The notes below the pieces were generated by a model. That model was given only the letters and a program-made list of their open reading frames with translations. It did not search any database and was not told the origin of the DNA. This document shows positions 49,977 to 58,994 of a stretch of 64,000 nucleotides of DNA, piece after piece. Position numbers and translations under genes: made by a program. Position 1 is the stretch's first letter; each line of letters opens with the position of its first letter. The stretch spans positions 112,151 through 176,150 of the forward strand of contig NZ_JANYGH010000067.1 of NCBI RefSeq assembly GCF_025362475.1, read 5' to 3'. The stretch comes from Mucilaginibacter sp. (GTDB taxonomy: Bacteria > Bacteroidota > Bacteroidia > Sphingobacteriales > Sphingobacteriaceae).

Positions 49977-50573
49977 ATGAAAACAACGGCTTCAATTTTA
50001 ACAAAATTTACATTCGGAATATTAATTGCAGGGAGCATAGCCGCCTGTAATCAAAATAAAACTGCCGATAAACCGGCTGCTGCCACTTCTGCTGTAGGCG
50101 ACAGTAAAGAAACCATCGTTTATATCAACTCTGATACTTTATTAAGTAAATATGAGTATACCAAGGATATGAACAAACGCCTGGAAGAAAAAGGAAAAGC
50201 TTCACAAAGCGATTTGCAGGCAAAAGGCCAGGCTTTTCAGCGTGAAGTTGCTGATTACCAAAAAAGTGCAGCTACTTTACCAGCAGATCAGCGCCAGGCA
50301 ACTGAGCAACGTTTACAACGCAAGCAACAGGAATTACAAGGCTACCAGCAAAATGCCACTGCTGAATTCCAGAATGTACAGGCAACAGAAAACTCTAAAC
50401 AATACGATAAGATTGCTGATTTCACCAAGGCTTATGCCAAAGAAAAAGGCTATAAATTAGTGTTACTATTTTCGAAAGCAAGCCCGGTTGTACTATATGG
50501 CGATCCATCATTAGATGTTACCAGCGATGTAGTAAAAAAACTGAACGAAGCTTACACTAAAGAGAAAAAATAA
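49977..50573 (+). CDS. OmpH/Skp-family periplasmic chaperone, lipoprotein
   Basis: The product, 198 residues from the ATG at 49977, begins with a lipoprotein signal (FGILIAGSIAAC, Cys24). A long coiled-coil of Lys, Gln and Glu-rich helices (about 60-150) and C-terminal ADFTKAYAKEKGYKLVLLF complete the OmpH/Skp pattern. Skp-like proteins escort outer-membrane proteins across the periplasm. An ATG 33 bp upstream would add eleven residues and overlap the -7 box, so it is rejected. A hairpin terminator follows at 50652-50683. Confidence 0.85.
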   Translation: MKTTASILTKFTFGILIAGSIAACNQNKTADKPAAATSAVGDSKETIVYINSDTLLSKYEYTKDMNKRLEEKGKASQSDLQAKGQAFQREVADYQKSAATLPADQRQATEQRLQRKQQELQGYQQNATAEFQNVQATENSKQYDKIADFTKAYAKEKGYKLVLLFSKASPVVLYGDPSLDVTSDVVKKLNEAYTKEKK

Positions 50574-50577
50574 TATT

Positions 50578-50606
50578 GCAGATGTGCAGATTTCAAATGT
50601 GCGGAT
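50578..50606. repeat. Additional partial copy of the CAGATTTCAGATGTGCAG word repeat
   Basis: GCAGATGTGCAGATTTCAAA followed by TGTGCGGAT repeats the words of the inverted repeat at 49741-49895 just after the OmpH stop codon. Confidence 0.5.
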
Positions 50607-50651
50607 ATACAGATTGAAATTTTGCTAATTTTAAAATTCTGATTCAGACAG

Positions 50652-50683
50652 AAAAAAACCTCAACTTCGGTTGAGGTTTTTTA
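50652..50683 (+). terminator. Rho-independent terminator with UUCG tetraloop after the OmpH gene
   Basis: The perfect stem AACCTCAAC / GTTGAGGTT has the stable tetraloop TTCG and ends in TTTTTT. The A-run on the 5' side would let it work in both directions. It ends 13 bp before the deaminase start. Confidence 0.92.
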
Positions 50684-50695
50684 ATTTAGTACCAT

Positions 50696-51175
50696 ATGGA
50701 AAACAAGGCGCACGAAAAATTTATGCGGATAGCTATCGAGCTATCAGAATACAATGTAAATCAAGGTATGGGGGGCCCCTTTGGTGCCGTTATTGTAAAA
50801 GATGGCATGATCCTGGCCCGTAGCGCTAACCGTGTAGTGCCTACCAATGACCCCACTGCACATGCCGAAATTTCGGTGATTCGCCTGGCTTGCCAGGAGC
50901 TTGGTACCTATAACTTGTCGGGCTGCGAAATTTATACCAGCTGCGAACCCTGCCCTATGTGCCTGGGCGCTATTTACTGGGCGCGTATTGATAAAGTTTA
51001 CTATGCCAATACCAAAGCAGATGCAGCCACCATTGGCTTTGATGACCATGCCATTTATGATGAGCTGGAAAGCCCTATGGCTAAGCGTAAGATTCCCTTT
51101 GTACAGCTATTGCGTGATGAGGCCCTTCCAGCTTTTAAACTTTGGGAAATTGCCGAAAATAAAAACATTTACTAA
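50696..51175 (+). CDS. guaD: Guanine deaminase (cytidine deaminase superfamily)
   Basis: The 159-residue zinc deaminase has HAEISVI (His56, catalytic Glu58) and PCPMC (Cys86, Cys89). The surrounding segments GMGGPFGAVIVKDG, YTSCEPCPMCLGAIYWARID and GFDDHAIYDEL closely follow the short GuaD type of Bacillus. It converts guanine to xanthine in purine salvage or catabolism. The related tRNA adenosine deaminase TadA is the alternative, but the GFDD segment and C-terminal part favour GuaD. It has no purine gene neighbour. Confidence 0.88.
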   Translation: MENKAHEKFMRIAIELSEYNVNQGMGGPFGAVIVKDGMILARSANRVVPTNDPTAHAEISVIRLACQELGTYNLSGCEIYTSCEPCPMCLGAIYWARIDKVYYANTKADAATIGFDDHAIYDELESPMAKRKIPFVQLLRDEALPAFKLWEIAENKNIY

Positions 51176-51195
51176 CCTTAACAAAGGCTAACAAT

Positions 51196-53574
51196 TTAAT
51201 TGCCATGCTGGTATTTAAATACGTAATGCAATACCTTGCGGTACAATTCATCGGGTAAAAAGGGTTTCACCATCACATCATTAAACCCGGTTTGCCTTAT
51301 CTCCTCTTCTATCTCCGTTGGAAGATGGGCCGTGAAGGCTATAATAGGTATGGTAATGCCAATGGCACGCATTTTACTGGTGGCTTCATAACCATCCATT
51401 ACCGGCATATGTAAATCCATTAGTATCAGCTTATGCCGGCCTGCATCAAGCGTATCCAATGCTTCCTGCCCGTTCGCAGCAACATCAATAATTGCCCCCC
51501 AACGCTTTAAGTAGGTTTGAGCAACCAATAAATTAATAGGATTATCATCAACCAGCAAAATGGCTATGCCACTAAGCAGATTATCAGCTTCTTGCGGACG
51601 AACATCGGCGCTTACCTCATTAAGCGTATTAGTGCTTTTTTCAAACGTTTGTTCAAAATAAAATATAGCGCCCTCCCCTTCATCACTTACCAATCTAAGT
51701 GATGAGTTTTGAAGTTCAAGAATCCGTTTAGTGATGGCCAGTCCCAAACCGGTACCTCCAAAACTCCTGGATACCGATGAATCTGCCTGCGTAAATCTTT
51801 CAAATATCAGTTTCTGTTTGGCTTTGGGAATACCAATCCCTGTGTCTTTCACTTCCATTCTCAGCATTATACTAACAGGGGTTTCCTCAATAACATCAAC
51901 ACCTACCAGCACACCACCATTTGATGTAAATTTTATGGCATTGTGTACCAGGTTAGTTAACACCTGTGTAAGCCTTGTTGGGTCGCCCAAAAGCTTGTAT
52001 TTTAACGCTTCATCTATATGTAATTTAAGGTATATTCCCTTATCCTGGGCGGCAAACTGCAAGCCGGTAACTACATTCCTGGCTATAGCAGCCACATCCA
52101 TCTCAATATGCTCAAAGGATACTTTACCGGCGTCAATTTTATTATAATCAAGTACATCGTTTACAATTGACAGTAAATTATTTGCAGAAAAAAGCATCAC
52201 ATTTAAATGCTCTTCCTGGTCTTTACGGGGAGTGTTTTTCAACAATAAATGGCTCATCCCTATAACAGCATTAAGCGGCGTACGAATTTCGTGGCTCATT
52301 GTACTCAAAAATTCACTTTTTGCTATAAGCCCCTGCTCTGCCTGTTCATGCGCCTTTTTCAATACAAAAGAAACCCGGTGCGATAATACCAGCGATTGTA
52401 AAAAGAAAAAGCTAACATATCCGCAGAAACTCAACAACTGCAAAGGCGGTATCATTCCCCAGTAATGAAACAATGAAATGGCAAAAACCGACATGAGGGC
52501 AACGGTACTTATCAATGCATACAACGAGCCGGGCTGTTTATTACGCCAGGCATCCAGGTACACATAAGGCACATACACCAGGCAAAAAAGCGTCACCATT
52601 AAAAAAGGATTTACCAATTTGGTAAAATATATGGGAGGCAGAAAGAGTGAAGCGGCCGCAAAAGAGAAACATACTACAATAATGCTATTAACAATGCGCT
52701 TGTTAACATTTGCGGGATATAAGGCTAAAGTATATAAGCCAAATATGCCTATGCCCGCAAATAAACTTATATACTCTAATCGGGTGGTTACGTACCAGCT
52801 GATGTTGGGCAAAAGTGTATTTAGTTCATAATTATCAGTGCCTATGATCCGATAACTATAAATGATGCAGTATAACGAAAAAAGCATAATTGCTTTGTCC
52901 CTGCTTCCAAAAAGATACAGACCGAGAAAGAAAAAACCGCCCATGAGCAGGCAACCTGTAAGCACCATGTCAATGCTTGTAATGCGCAGCCGTTTTAGTT
53001 CAACGGTATCTTTATACCCAATAAATATTTGTTTACTTATCCCTCCTTTACTGTGCGCAAAATTGGATATCTGTAAGGTAATTTTAATAGTATCAGTATG
53101 GGCTGGTAATTCAACTGCATGAAACTCCCAATGGGGGATAAAACCATGCTCACTTGTGCTCACTTCTCCATTTACAGCAGCCAGCCTATTATTTATATAC
53201 AAACGGTACGCCGAGTAAACATCGGGCATGGCAAGGCTTAGTGGCTTGTTGGTTTTAGGCAATAGCACGGTAAGATGATAGGTTGCATAACCAAAAGCGG
53301 GCAAGACTTTACCTTTTAGCTTATATCCCACCCAGGTAAATGGAAAATCCACCAATATGCCTCTGTTAATATTGATTTTTTGCGGGGGAATTAATTGCTG
53401 CCAAAAAAAGGCCCAATTGCCATTTAACGGAATTTCGCTGTTTAAAGATTGTTGCCGAAGATCTATCTGCGCATTTAATGCAACAGGCCGCCTATCAACA
53501 GGCAATGCGCAGCCAAAGCCGATACAAATGTTTAATAAAAGCAGTACTATAAAAAAATGCTTTTTAATTTTCAT
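51196..53574 (-). CDS. Hybrid sensor histidine kinase/response regulator with 7TM-DISM sensor
   Basis: The 792-residue protein has, in order: signal peptide (1-23), extracytoplasmic jelly-roll sensor (about 35-190), seven membrane helices of the 7TMR-DISM type (about 200-400), HisKA with His428 in STMSHEIRTPLNAVIG, HATPase (VHNAIKFTSNGG, DTGIGIP, GTGLGLAITK) and a C-terminal receiver with Asp720 (LMDLHMPVMDG) and Lys770. There is no DNA-binding domain, so the output must pass to another protein. The sensor type binds carbohydrate-like or other diffusible ligands in known cases. It is a single gene. Confidence 0.93.
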   Translation of the reverse strand: MKIKKHFFIVLLLLNICIGFGCALPVDRRPVALNAQIDLRQQSLNSEIPLNGNWAFFWQQLIPPQKININRGILVDFPFTWVGYKLKGKVLPAFGYATYHLTVLLPKTNKPLSLAMPDVYSAYRLYINNRLAAVNGEVSTSEHGFIPHWEFHAVELPAHTDTIKITLQISNFAHSKGGISKQIFIGYKDTVELKRLRITSIDMVLTGCLLMGGFFFLGLYLFGSRDKAIMLFSLYCIIYSYRIIGTDNYELNTLLPNISWYVTTRLEYISLFAGIGIFGLYTLALYPANVNKRIVNSIIVVCFSFAAASLFLPPIYFTKLVNPFLMVTLFCLVYVPYVYLDAWRNKQPGSLYALISTVALMSVFAISLFHYWGMIPPLQLLSFCGYVSFFFLQSLVLSHRVSFVLKKAHEQAEQGLIAKSEFLSTMSHEIRTPLNAVIGMSHLLLKNTPRKDQEEHLNVMLFSANNLLSIVNDVLDYNKIDAGKVSFEHIEMDVAAIARNVVTGLQFAAQDKGIYLKLHIDEALKYKLLGDPTRLTQVLTNLVHNAIKFTSNGGVLVGVDVIEETPVSIMLRMEVKDTGIGIPKAKQKLIFERFTQADSSVSRSFGGTGLGLAITKRILELQNSSLRLVSDEGEGAIFYFEQTFEKSTNTLNEVSADVRPQEADNLLSGIAILLVDDNPINLLVAQTYLKRWGAIIDVAANGQEALDTLDAGRHKLILMDLHMPVMDGYEATSKMRAIGITIPIIAFTAHLPTEIEEEIRQTGFNDVMVKPFLPDELYRKVLHYVFKYQHGN

Positions 53575-53758
53575 TACTCATTAAAACAATTGTAAATGGC
53601 CGGAGTGGATTAGTACCTCAAATATTTTCAGTTGATAAATATAAGAGATTTAAAAAAACACCCATGCAACAGCCGGGCATTTAATTGCAGGCAGGCGCTT
53701 AAGATTAAGCAGAGATACCTGCCCTGCTGCCTATTTCCTATTTTAACATTAAATAAGG

Positions 53759-54172
53759 TTAATCCTCTTCGTCCTCTTTACCCTCAAAAAAATTATCCTT
53801 CAGGTCATCAATTTCCCTTCTGTCTAATTTAGTTGGGCGGCCTGTACCACGATCGCGTTTAAGGATAGGGGCCTGGAACATGGATTTAAATGCCGGGGTT
53901 TGCTCAACAGGGGTAATATCCATGTAGTAGTCAACAGCTTTTTTAGCATCTACCCTACTTTCGAGCAGACCAGTTACTCTGATTATTTTACGATCCGGAC
54001 CTTTTGATACCTGGTAAGTATCGCCAATTTTCACTTCGTAGGATGCTTTAATATTCTTGCTATCCAGTTTTACACGCCCGGCCTTACAGGCATCGGAGGC
54101 CAGGGTACGGGTTTTAAAAAGCCTTATAGCCCATAGGTACTTATCTATTCTTAATTTTTCTTTTTCGGGCAT
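53759..54172 (-). CDS. S4-domain RNA-binding protein (Hsp15/HslR family)
   Basis: The 137-residue protein has the S4 RNA-binding domain at its N-terminus (KLRIDKYLWAIRLFKTRTLA, then AGRVKLDSKNIKASYEVKIGD). The C-terminal part is charged and ends in the acidic FEGKEDEED. Hsp15 binds 50S subunits carrying stalled nascent chains. It is monocistronic. Confidence 0.9.
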   Translation of the reverse strand: MPEKEKLRIDKYLWAIRLFKTRTLASDACKAGRVKLDSKNIKASYEVKIGDTYQVSKGPDRKIIRVTGLLESRVDAKKAVDYYMDITPVEQTPAFKSMFQAPILKRDRGTGRPTKLDRREIDDLKDNFFEGKEDEED

Positions 54173-54275
54173 TGTTTAATTAATTCTTAGCCATTAGCTC
54201 TGTTTAATCCTGCTTACGTTATAATAAGTTATAACCGCAATCAGCACGGCACAAAACTAATCAATATCCTAAAAA

Positions 54276-54494
54276 TTAGCGTTGCTGGTTTAACCAGTCC
54301 TGAAGGTCTTTTTTTATAAATTTGTGGTAAAGGTATTCTGCATATCCAACACTAACATAGTCTGGAAATTTCCAGGTAGGATAATAGCGCTTTTTAATGT
54401 ATTTCAAAATGCTGAAAAATATAATCCCAAAAATCAGCAGGGATGATATCGCCAGTAAAACAATGCAGAAAATGGCCATAGAATTCATAATCAA
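54276..54494 (-). CDS. Small single-pass membrane protein, unknown
   Basis: The 72 residues have a hydrophobic helix (about 6-30, MAIFCIVLLAISSLLIFGII) and then a basic, aromatic-rich cytoplasmic tail (KRYYPTWKFPDYVSVGYAEY). No family is recognised. Coding is plausible because of the tail composition and the intact start, but the evidence is limited. Confidence 0.5.
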   Translation of the reverse strand: MIMNSMAIFCIVLLAISSLLIFGIIFFSILKYIKKRYYPTWKFPDYVSVGYAEYLYHKFIKKDLQDWLNQQR

Positions 54495-54785
54495 AGAGGG
54501 GATTAGGTTGTGATAATTTAAATGATCTGTAAAACAATTATAAGATATTTTTTTATATTATATAACCTATATTACTAAAAACCAATACAATCAGATTAAA
54601 AGAAGTTATCGTTATTATAATAATTCAGCACGTTTGTAACCGTAATCAATTATAACATATTTAGATTGCCGTTACAGAGAAAACTAACGAACACCAAATT
54701 GCCGGGCTTTTACTAAAACACATTCACCTAAATTCAATCAATTCTCCCTAAAATTCCTTTAATTTGCCAAAAGTTAATTTCGCCA

Positions 54786-55601
54786 ATGCAAGATCTTAAA
54801 AAACTTATTGAAGACGCCTGGGAAGACAGGAATCTGCTAAATTATAATGACTATACCAATGCCATTGAAGCGGTTATTGAACGTTTAGACAAAGGCCAAA
54901 TCCGCGTAGCCGAACTGATTGGAACACGCTGGCATGTAAACGAGTGGATAAAAAAAGCTGTGATACTATATTTCCCTACCCGCAGTATGGAAGAAATAAA
55001 GGTTGGCCCTTTTGTTTTTCATGATAAAATGAAACTAAAAACCGACTATAAAGCAAACGGCGTTCGCGTAGTACCTCATGGTATTGCACGTTATGGCGCT
55101 TACCTTGCTAAAGGTGTTATCATGATGCCATCATATGTAAACATAGGCGCTTATGTTGATGAAGGCACTATGGTTGATACCTGGGCTACTGTAGGTTCAT
55201 GCGCGCAAATTGGCAAACATGTGCATTTAAGCGGTGGTGTTGGCATCGGCGGTGTACTTGAGCCATTGCAGGCTGCCCCTGTTATTATTGAAGATAATTG
55301 CTTTATTGGTTCAAGGGCTATTGTTGTAGAAGGCGTACACGTTGAACACGAAGCCGTATTAGGCGCAAATGTGGTTTTAACCGCATCAACAAAAATTATT
55401 GATGTTACACACTCAACACCAATTGAGTATAAAGGCCGCGTACCGGCACGCTCTGTAGTTATACCGGGATCATATACCAAAAAATTTGCCGCCGGCGAAT
55501 ACCAGGTTCCATGTGCTTTGATTATTGGTACCCGCAAGGAATCAACCGATAAAAAAACATCGCTGAACGATGCGCTGCGTGAAAATAACGTAGCGGTTTA
55601 A
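54786..55601 (+). CDS. dapD: 2,3,4,5-tetrahydropyridine-2,6-dicarboxylate N-succinyltransferase
   Basis: The 271-residue enzyme has the DapD N-terminal region (KKLIEDAWEDRNLLNYNDYT) and a left-handed beta-helix of hexapeptide repeats (MMPSYVNIGAYVDEGTMVDT, GSCAQIGKHVHLSGGVGIGG, EDNCFIGSRAIVVEGVHVEH). It makes N-succinyl-L-2-amino-6-oxopimelate in the succinylase branch of lysine and diaminopimelate synthesis. It is an isolated gene. Confidence 0.96.
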   Translation: MQDLKKLIEDAWEDRNLLNYNDYTNAIEAVIERLDKGQIRVAELIGTRWHVNEWIKKAVILYFPTRSMEEIKVGPFVFHDKMKLKTDYKANGVRVVPHGIARYGAYLAKGVIMMPSYVNIGAYVDEGTMVDTWATVGSCAQIGKHVHLSGGVGIGGVLEPLQAAPVIIEDNCFIGSRAIVVEGVHVEHEAVLGANVVLTASTKIIDVTHSTPIEYKGRVPARSVVIPGSYTKKFAAGEYQVPCALIIGTRKESTDKKTSLNDALRENNVAV

Positions 55602-55612
55602 GTTAGATTTGA

Positions 55613-55673
55613 GATGGGAGATACGAGATTTGAGACTATATTTTTATAGTTAATCAATCTTATATCTCCCATC
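55613..55673. repeat. Inverted/word repeat between dapD and the GT4 gene
   Basis: GATGGGAGATA (55613-55623) is inverted at 55663-55673. The region between is built of the words GAGATTTGAGA and TATCTC. It may be a hairpin terminator for dapD but lacks a T run; it also resembles the other simple word repeats of this genome. Confidence 0.5.
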
Positions 55674-55694
55674 CAATATCTTATATCTTAACAT

Positions 55695-56822
55695 ATGAAA
55701 ATAGGATACGATGCCAAGCGGGCTTTTTTTAATAATACGGGCTTGGGCAACTACAGTCGTTGGCTTGTTAAGGCTATGGCTTGCTTTCATCCCGAGAACT
55801 CCTATTTTTTATATACACCCAAAAACAAACCAAACAGCCGACTTAGTTTTTTGGGCGATCATAGCAACGTTTACACAATAACCCCTAAGAGTAAATTCTT
55901 CACCTCCTTATGGCGTAGCAAAGGTATTGTGAACGATTTGAAGCGCGATGGTATTGAATTATATCATGGCCTTAGCCATGAACTACCTTCTGGTATCGGG
56001 CAAAGTGGCATCCCCTCTGTTGTTACAATTCATGATCTCATCTTCATCCGTTTTCCAAAACAGTTTGGATGGTTTAATTGCCAAATTTACCTGGCCAAAA
56101 TAAAACACGCCTGCAAGGTTGCCAACAAAATCATCGCTATAAGTAAAAAAACAAAAAGCGATTTGATGGAGTTATTAAATATCGAGGCAGATAAAATTGA
56201 AGTAATTTACCAGGGATGTGATCTGGCTTTTGGTATTGCACAAACTCCAGAACAAAAAGCCGCAGTACAATCAAAATATAGCCTGCCCGCTAAATTCCTG
56301 CTTAGCGTGGGTACTATAGAGGAAAGAAAGAACTTACTATTAATTGCAAAAGCGTTAAAAAATATTCAAAACGATATCCCTTTAGTGGTAATTGGTAAAA
56401 CAACAAAATACACGGAGCAGGTTAACGCGTATTTAGCTGCCAACAATTTAACCAACAGGGTTATCTTTTTAAAAGATGTTACCTTTGATGAACTGCCGGC
56501 TATTTATCAATTGGCGTCGATATTTATTTATCCTTCCCGATATGAAGGCTTTGGTATTCCTATATTGGAGGCCCTAAATTCAGGAACGCCTGTTATAGCA
56601 GCAACAGGCTCATGCCTTGAAGAAGCGGGGGGACCAGATAGTATTTACATCCACCCGGATGATGCAACGGCACTGGCAGAAAAAGTAAACCTTATTTTTG
56701 CTGATGATAAATTAAGGCAAGCTATGATAATCAAAGGACTTGAATACGCTGCTAATTTTTATGATGATATACTGGCCCTGCAATTGCAGCAGCTATACCA
56801 AAACACATTGAACCATGCTTAG
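55695..56822 (+). CDS. GT4 family glycosyltransferase
   Basis: The 375-residue GT-B enzyme has GIPSVVTIHDLIFIRFPKQF in the N-terminal domain. In the donor domain it has LSVGTIEERKNLLLIAKAL and the E(x7)E motif (YEGFGIPILEALNSGTPVIA). No signal or membrane anchor is seen. The sugar is not identifiable. It overlaps the following tsaC start by 8 bp, so the two are co-translated. Confidence 0.9.
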   Translation: MKIGYDAKRAFFNNTGLGNYSRWLVKAMACFHPENSYFLYTPKNKPNSRLSFLGDHSNVYTITPKSKFFTSLWRSKGIVNDLKRDGIELYHGLSHELPSGIGQSGIPSVVTIHDLIFIRFPKQFGWFNCQIYLAKIKHACKVANKIIAISKKTKSDLMELLNIEADKIEVIYQGCDLAFGIAQTPEQKAAVQSKYSLPAKFLLSVGTIEERKNLLLIAKALKNIQNDIPLVVIGKTTKYTEQVNAYLAANNLTNRVIFLKDVTFDELPAIYQLASIFIYPSRYEGFGIPILEALNSGTPVIAATGSCLEEAGGPDSIYIHPDDATALAEKVNLIFADDKLRQAMIIKGLEYAANFYDDILALQLQQLYQNTLNHA

Positions 56823-57381
56823 AGATGAAGTTGCCAACGCTTTTAAAGTACTACAAGAAGGCGGTATTATACTGTACCCTACAGATACGATATGGGGAAT
56901 AGGCTGCGATGCCACCAATGCCGAAGCTATAAAAAAGATATTTCGCCTTAAACAGCGCGATGAGGCTAAAAGCATGGTGATCCTGATTGATACCGAAAAC
57001 AAACTGGAAAGCTATGTGCAGGAAGTAAACCCTTTGGCTTATGACTTAATTGAATATGCCGAAAACCCTTTAACCCTGGTAATGCCGGGTGCTAAAAATG
57101 TTTCACCTTCAATAATAGCTGCTGATGGCAGTATAGCTATACGGGTTACAAGTCACCAGTTTTGCCAGCAGCTTATACAGCGCTTGCGCAAACCCTTGGT
57201 ATCTACATCGGCCAATATCAGCGGCAAACCCTCGCCCCAATACTTTTCACAAATTGACCAGGAGATTATAGATGGGGTTGATTATGTGGTTGACATAGAT
57301 CAGCATAGTAAGGAAATCAAAACCCCGTCAACCATTATGAAGCTTGCTCCCGATGGTCGTTTTGAGTTTATCAGAAGGTAG
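56815..57381 (+). CDS. tsaC: L-threonylcarbamoyladenylate synthase (TsaC/YrdC/Sua5 family)
   Basis: The 188-residue YrdC-domain protein has GGIILYPTDTIWGIGCDATN, KRIFRLKQRDEAKSM-like text, and PGAKNVSPSI and LVSTSANISGKPSP (the ATP and threonine-binding STSAN motif). It lacks the C-terminal Sua5 domain, so it is the short TsaC form. It makes threonylcarbamoyl-AMP for the t6A37 modification of tRNA. Its start overlaps the preceding GT4 stop by 8 bp. Confidence 0.94.
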   Translation: MLRDEVANAFKVLQEGGIILYPTDTIWGIGCDATNAEAIKKIFRLKQRDEAKSMVILIDTENKLESYVQEVNPLAYDLIEYAENPLTLVMPGAKNVSPSIIAADGSIAIRVTSHQFCQQLIQRLRKPLVSTSANISGKPSPQYFSQIDQEIIDGVDYVVDIDQHSKEIKTPSTIMKLAPDGRFEFIRR

Positions 57382-57423
57382 ACTTAAAGTTTGAAAATAA
57401 CGGCAGAAAGTCTTGTTTCGGGA

Positions 57424-57533
57424 GTTCAGATTATAGATTTAGGATTTAGAAATTGGAGTTTGGAATTTAACCTTACCTTTGCACTTTGCTTCAAAGCCTA
57501 AAATTTAGAATTTAGAACTTAGAATTTAGAGTT
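57424..57533. repeat. AT-rich word repeat upstream of cca
   Basis: Multiple direct copies of the word GATTTAGA/AATTTAGAACTTAGA occur between tsaC and cca (57436-57450 and 57505-57531). A mirror set is near 5962-5990. It is a low-complexity intergenic repeat and partly overlaps the cca promoter. Confidence 0.5.
57452..57481 (+). promoter_or_regulatory. Candidate promoter of cca
   Basis: ATTG (57452-57455) and TACCTTTG (57474-57481) are spaced by 18 bp. The cca ATG is 55 bp further on. Confidence 0.5.
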
Positions 57534-57536
57534 TCT

Positions 57537-58949
57537 ATGAAACAACATCTGCAGCATTCTGTATTTTCTGTTATATCCAAACTTGCTGCACAACATCATG
57601 TACAGGTGTATGCCATTGGTGGCTTTGTACGCGATATTTTCTTAAGCCGACCTTCAAAAGATATTGACATTGTAATTATTGGCAATGGTATTGAATTTGC
57701 CGAGGCAGTGGGCGCCAAACTCAAAGTAAAGGTTGCCATTTATAAAAACTTTGGTACCGCATCACTCAAATACAAGGACCTGGAAATTGAATTTGTTGGT
57801 GCGCGTAAAGAATCATATCGCCGGGATTCCCGCAAGCCCATTGTAGAGAACGGAACCCTGGAAGACGACCAAAAACGCCGTGATTTTACTATTAACGCGC
57901 TGGCCCTCTCTCTCAATCCAGAAACATTTGGCGAGCTTCTTGATCCCTTCAACGGCTTAGCCGACCTGGAACATAAACTGATCAGGACGCCCCTTAATCC
58001 TGCTGAGACTTTTTCTGACGATCCCCTGCGCATGATGCGGGCTATCAGGTTTGCTTCACAGCTTAATTTCAGGATTGATGATATTGCTGTGGCGGCTATT
58101 AAAAACAACGTCGATCGGATCAGCATCATATCACAGGAACGTGTAACCGACGAGTTGAATAAAATCATCCTCTCGCCTGTTCCATCAATCGGTTTTAACT
58201 ATTTGTTTGATACAGGCTTGCTGCATAAAATCTTTCCGCAGATGACCGCTCTTTACGGAGTTGATTATATTGACGGCAAAGGTCATAAAGATAATTTTTA
58301 CCATACGCTGCAGGTACTAGATAACATTTGCACCACCACTACCGACCTTTGGTTACGCTGGGCTGCCATTTTGCATGACATTGCCAAACCCGCAACCAAG
58401 CGCTTTGAACCCGGTCACGGATGGACATTCCATGGGCATGAAGATCGGGGAGCGCGCATGGTGCCTAAAATATTTGCACAGTTAAAACTGCCGCTAAACG
58501 AAAAAATGAAACAGGTGCAAAAACTCGTTCAGCTGCATTTGCGTCCTATTGTATTATCACAATCCATCGTAACAGACTCAGCTGTACGCAGATTACTTTT
58601 TGAAGCCGGTGATGACATTGAAGGACTAATGTTGTTGTGTAAAGCAGACATCACCACAAAAAATGAATATAAGGTAAAAAAATATCGTAACAATTTTGAG
58701 CTTGTTCAACAAAAATTAAAAGATGTTGAGGAGCGCGATAGCATAAGAAACTGGCAGCCACCGGTTACCGGGGTAGATATTATGCAGCTTTTTGGTATAA
58801 AAGAAGGCCGTGAAGTAGGAATTATCAAAAACCAGATCCGCGAAGCCATTTTAGAAGGCGAGATTCCTAACGAACGTGAGGCTGCCATTAATTACACAAT
58901 TGCCAAAGGCTTAGAAATTGGCTTAAAAGTTGTGGCAAGTTCAAATTAA
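57537..58949 (+). CDS. cca: CCA tRNA nucleotidyltransferase with HD domain
   Basis: The 470-residue protein has the nucleotidyltransferase head (YAIGGFVRDIFLSRPSKDID, catalytic DID), the RRDFTINALALSLN motif and DPLRMMRAIRFASQL. An HD phosphohydrolase domain follows (LRWAAILHDIAKPATKRF). It adds or repairs the 3' CCA of tRNA. Poly(A) polymerase is the alternative within the same family, but the length and HD domain fit tRNA nucleotidyltransferase. It is monocistronic with a candidate promoter at 57452-57481. Confidence 0.93.
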   Translation: MKQHLQHSVFSVISKLAAQHHVQVYAIGGFVRDIFLSRPSKDIDIVIIGNGIEFAEAVGAKLKVKVAIYKNFGTASLKYKDLEIEFVGARKESYRRDSRKPIVENGTLEDDQKRRDFTINALALSLNPETFGELLDPFNGLADLEHKLIRTPLNPAETFSDDPLRMMRAIRFASQLNFRIDDIAVAAIKNNVDRISIISQERVTDELNKIILSPVPSIGFNYLFDTGLLHKIFPQMTALYGVDYIDGKGHKDNFYHTLQVLDNICTTTTDLWLRWAAILHDIAKPATKRFEPGHGWTFHGHEDRGARMVPKIFAQLKLPLNEKMKQVQKLVQLHLRPIVLSQSIVTDSAVRRLLFEAGDDIEGLMLLCKADITTKNEYKVKKYRNNFELVQQKLKDVEERDSIRNWQPPVTGVDIMQLFGIKEGREVGIIKNQIREAILEGEIPNEREAAINYTIAKGLEIGLKVVASSN

Positions 58950-58959
58950 ATTAAAACAC

Positions 58960-58967
58960 TATTTTTG
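58960..58967 (+). promoter_or_regulatory. Candidate -7 box (TATTTTTG) of the PRiA4-ORF3-like gene
   Basis: TATTTTTG fits TAnnTTTG and lies 27 bp upstream of the ATG at 58995. The nearest TTG lies too far upstream (27 bp). Confidence 0.4.
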
Positions 58968-58994
58968 TCCCCATTTTAAAAATTTACTAAAACA

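Noticed and set aside
55613..55673. Terminator of dapD
   Set aside because: The stem is AT-rich with a 39-bp loop and no T run; I list it as a repeat only.
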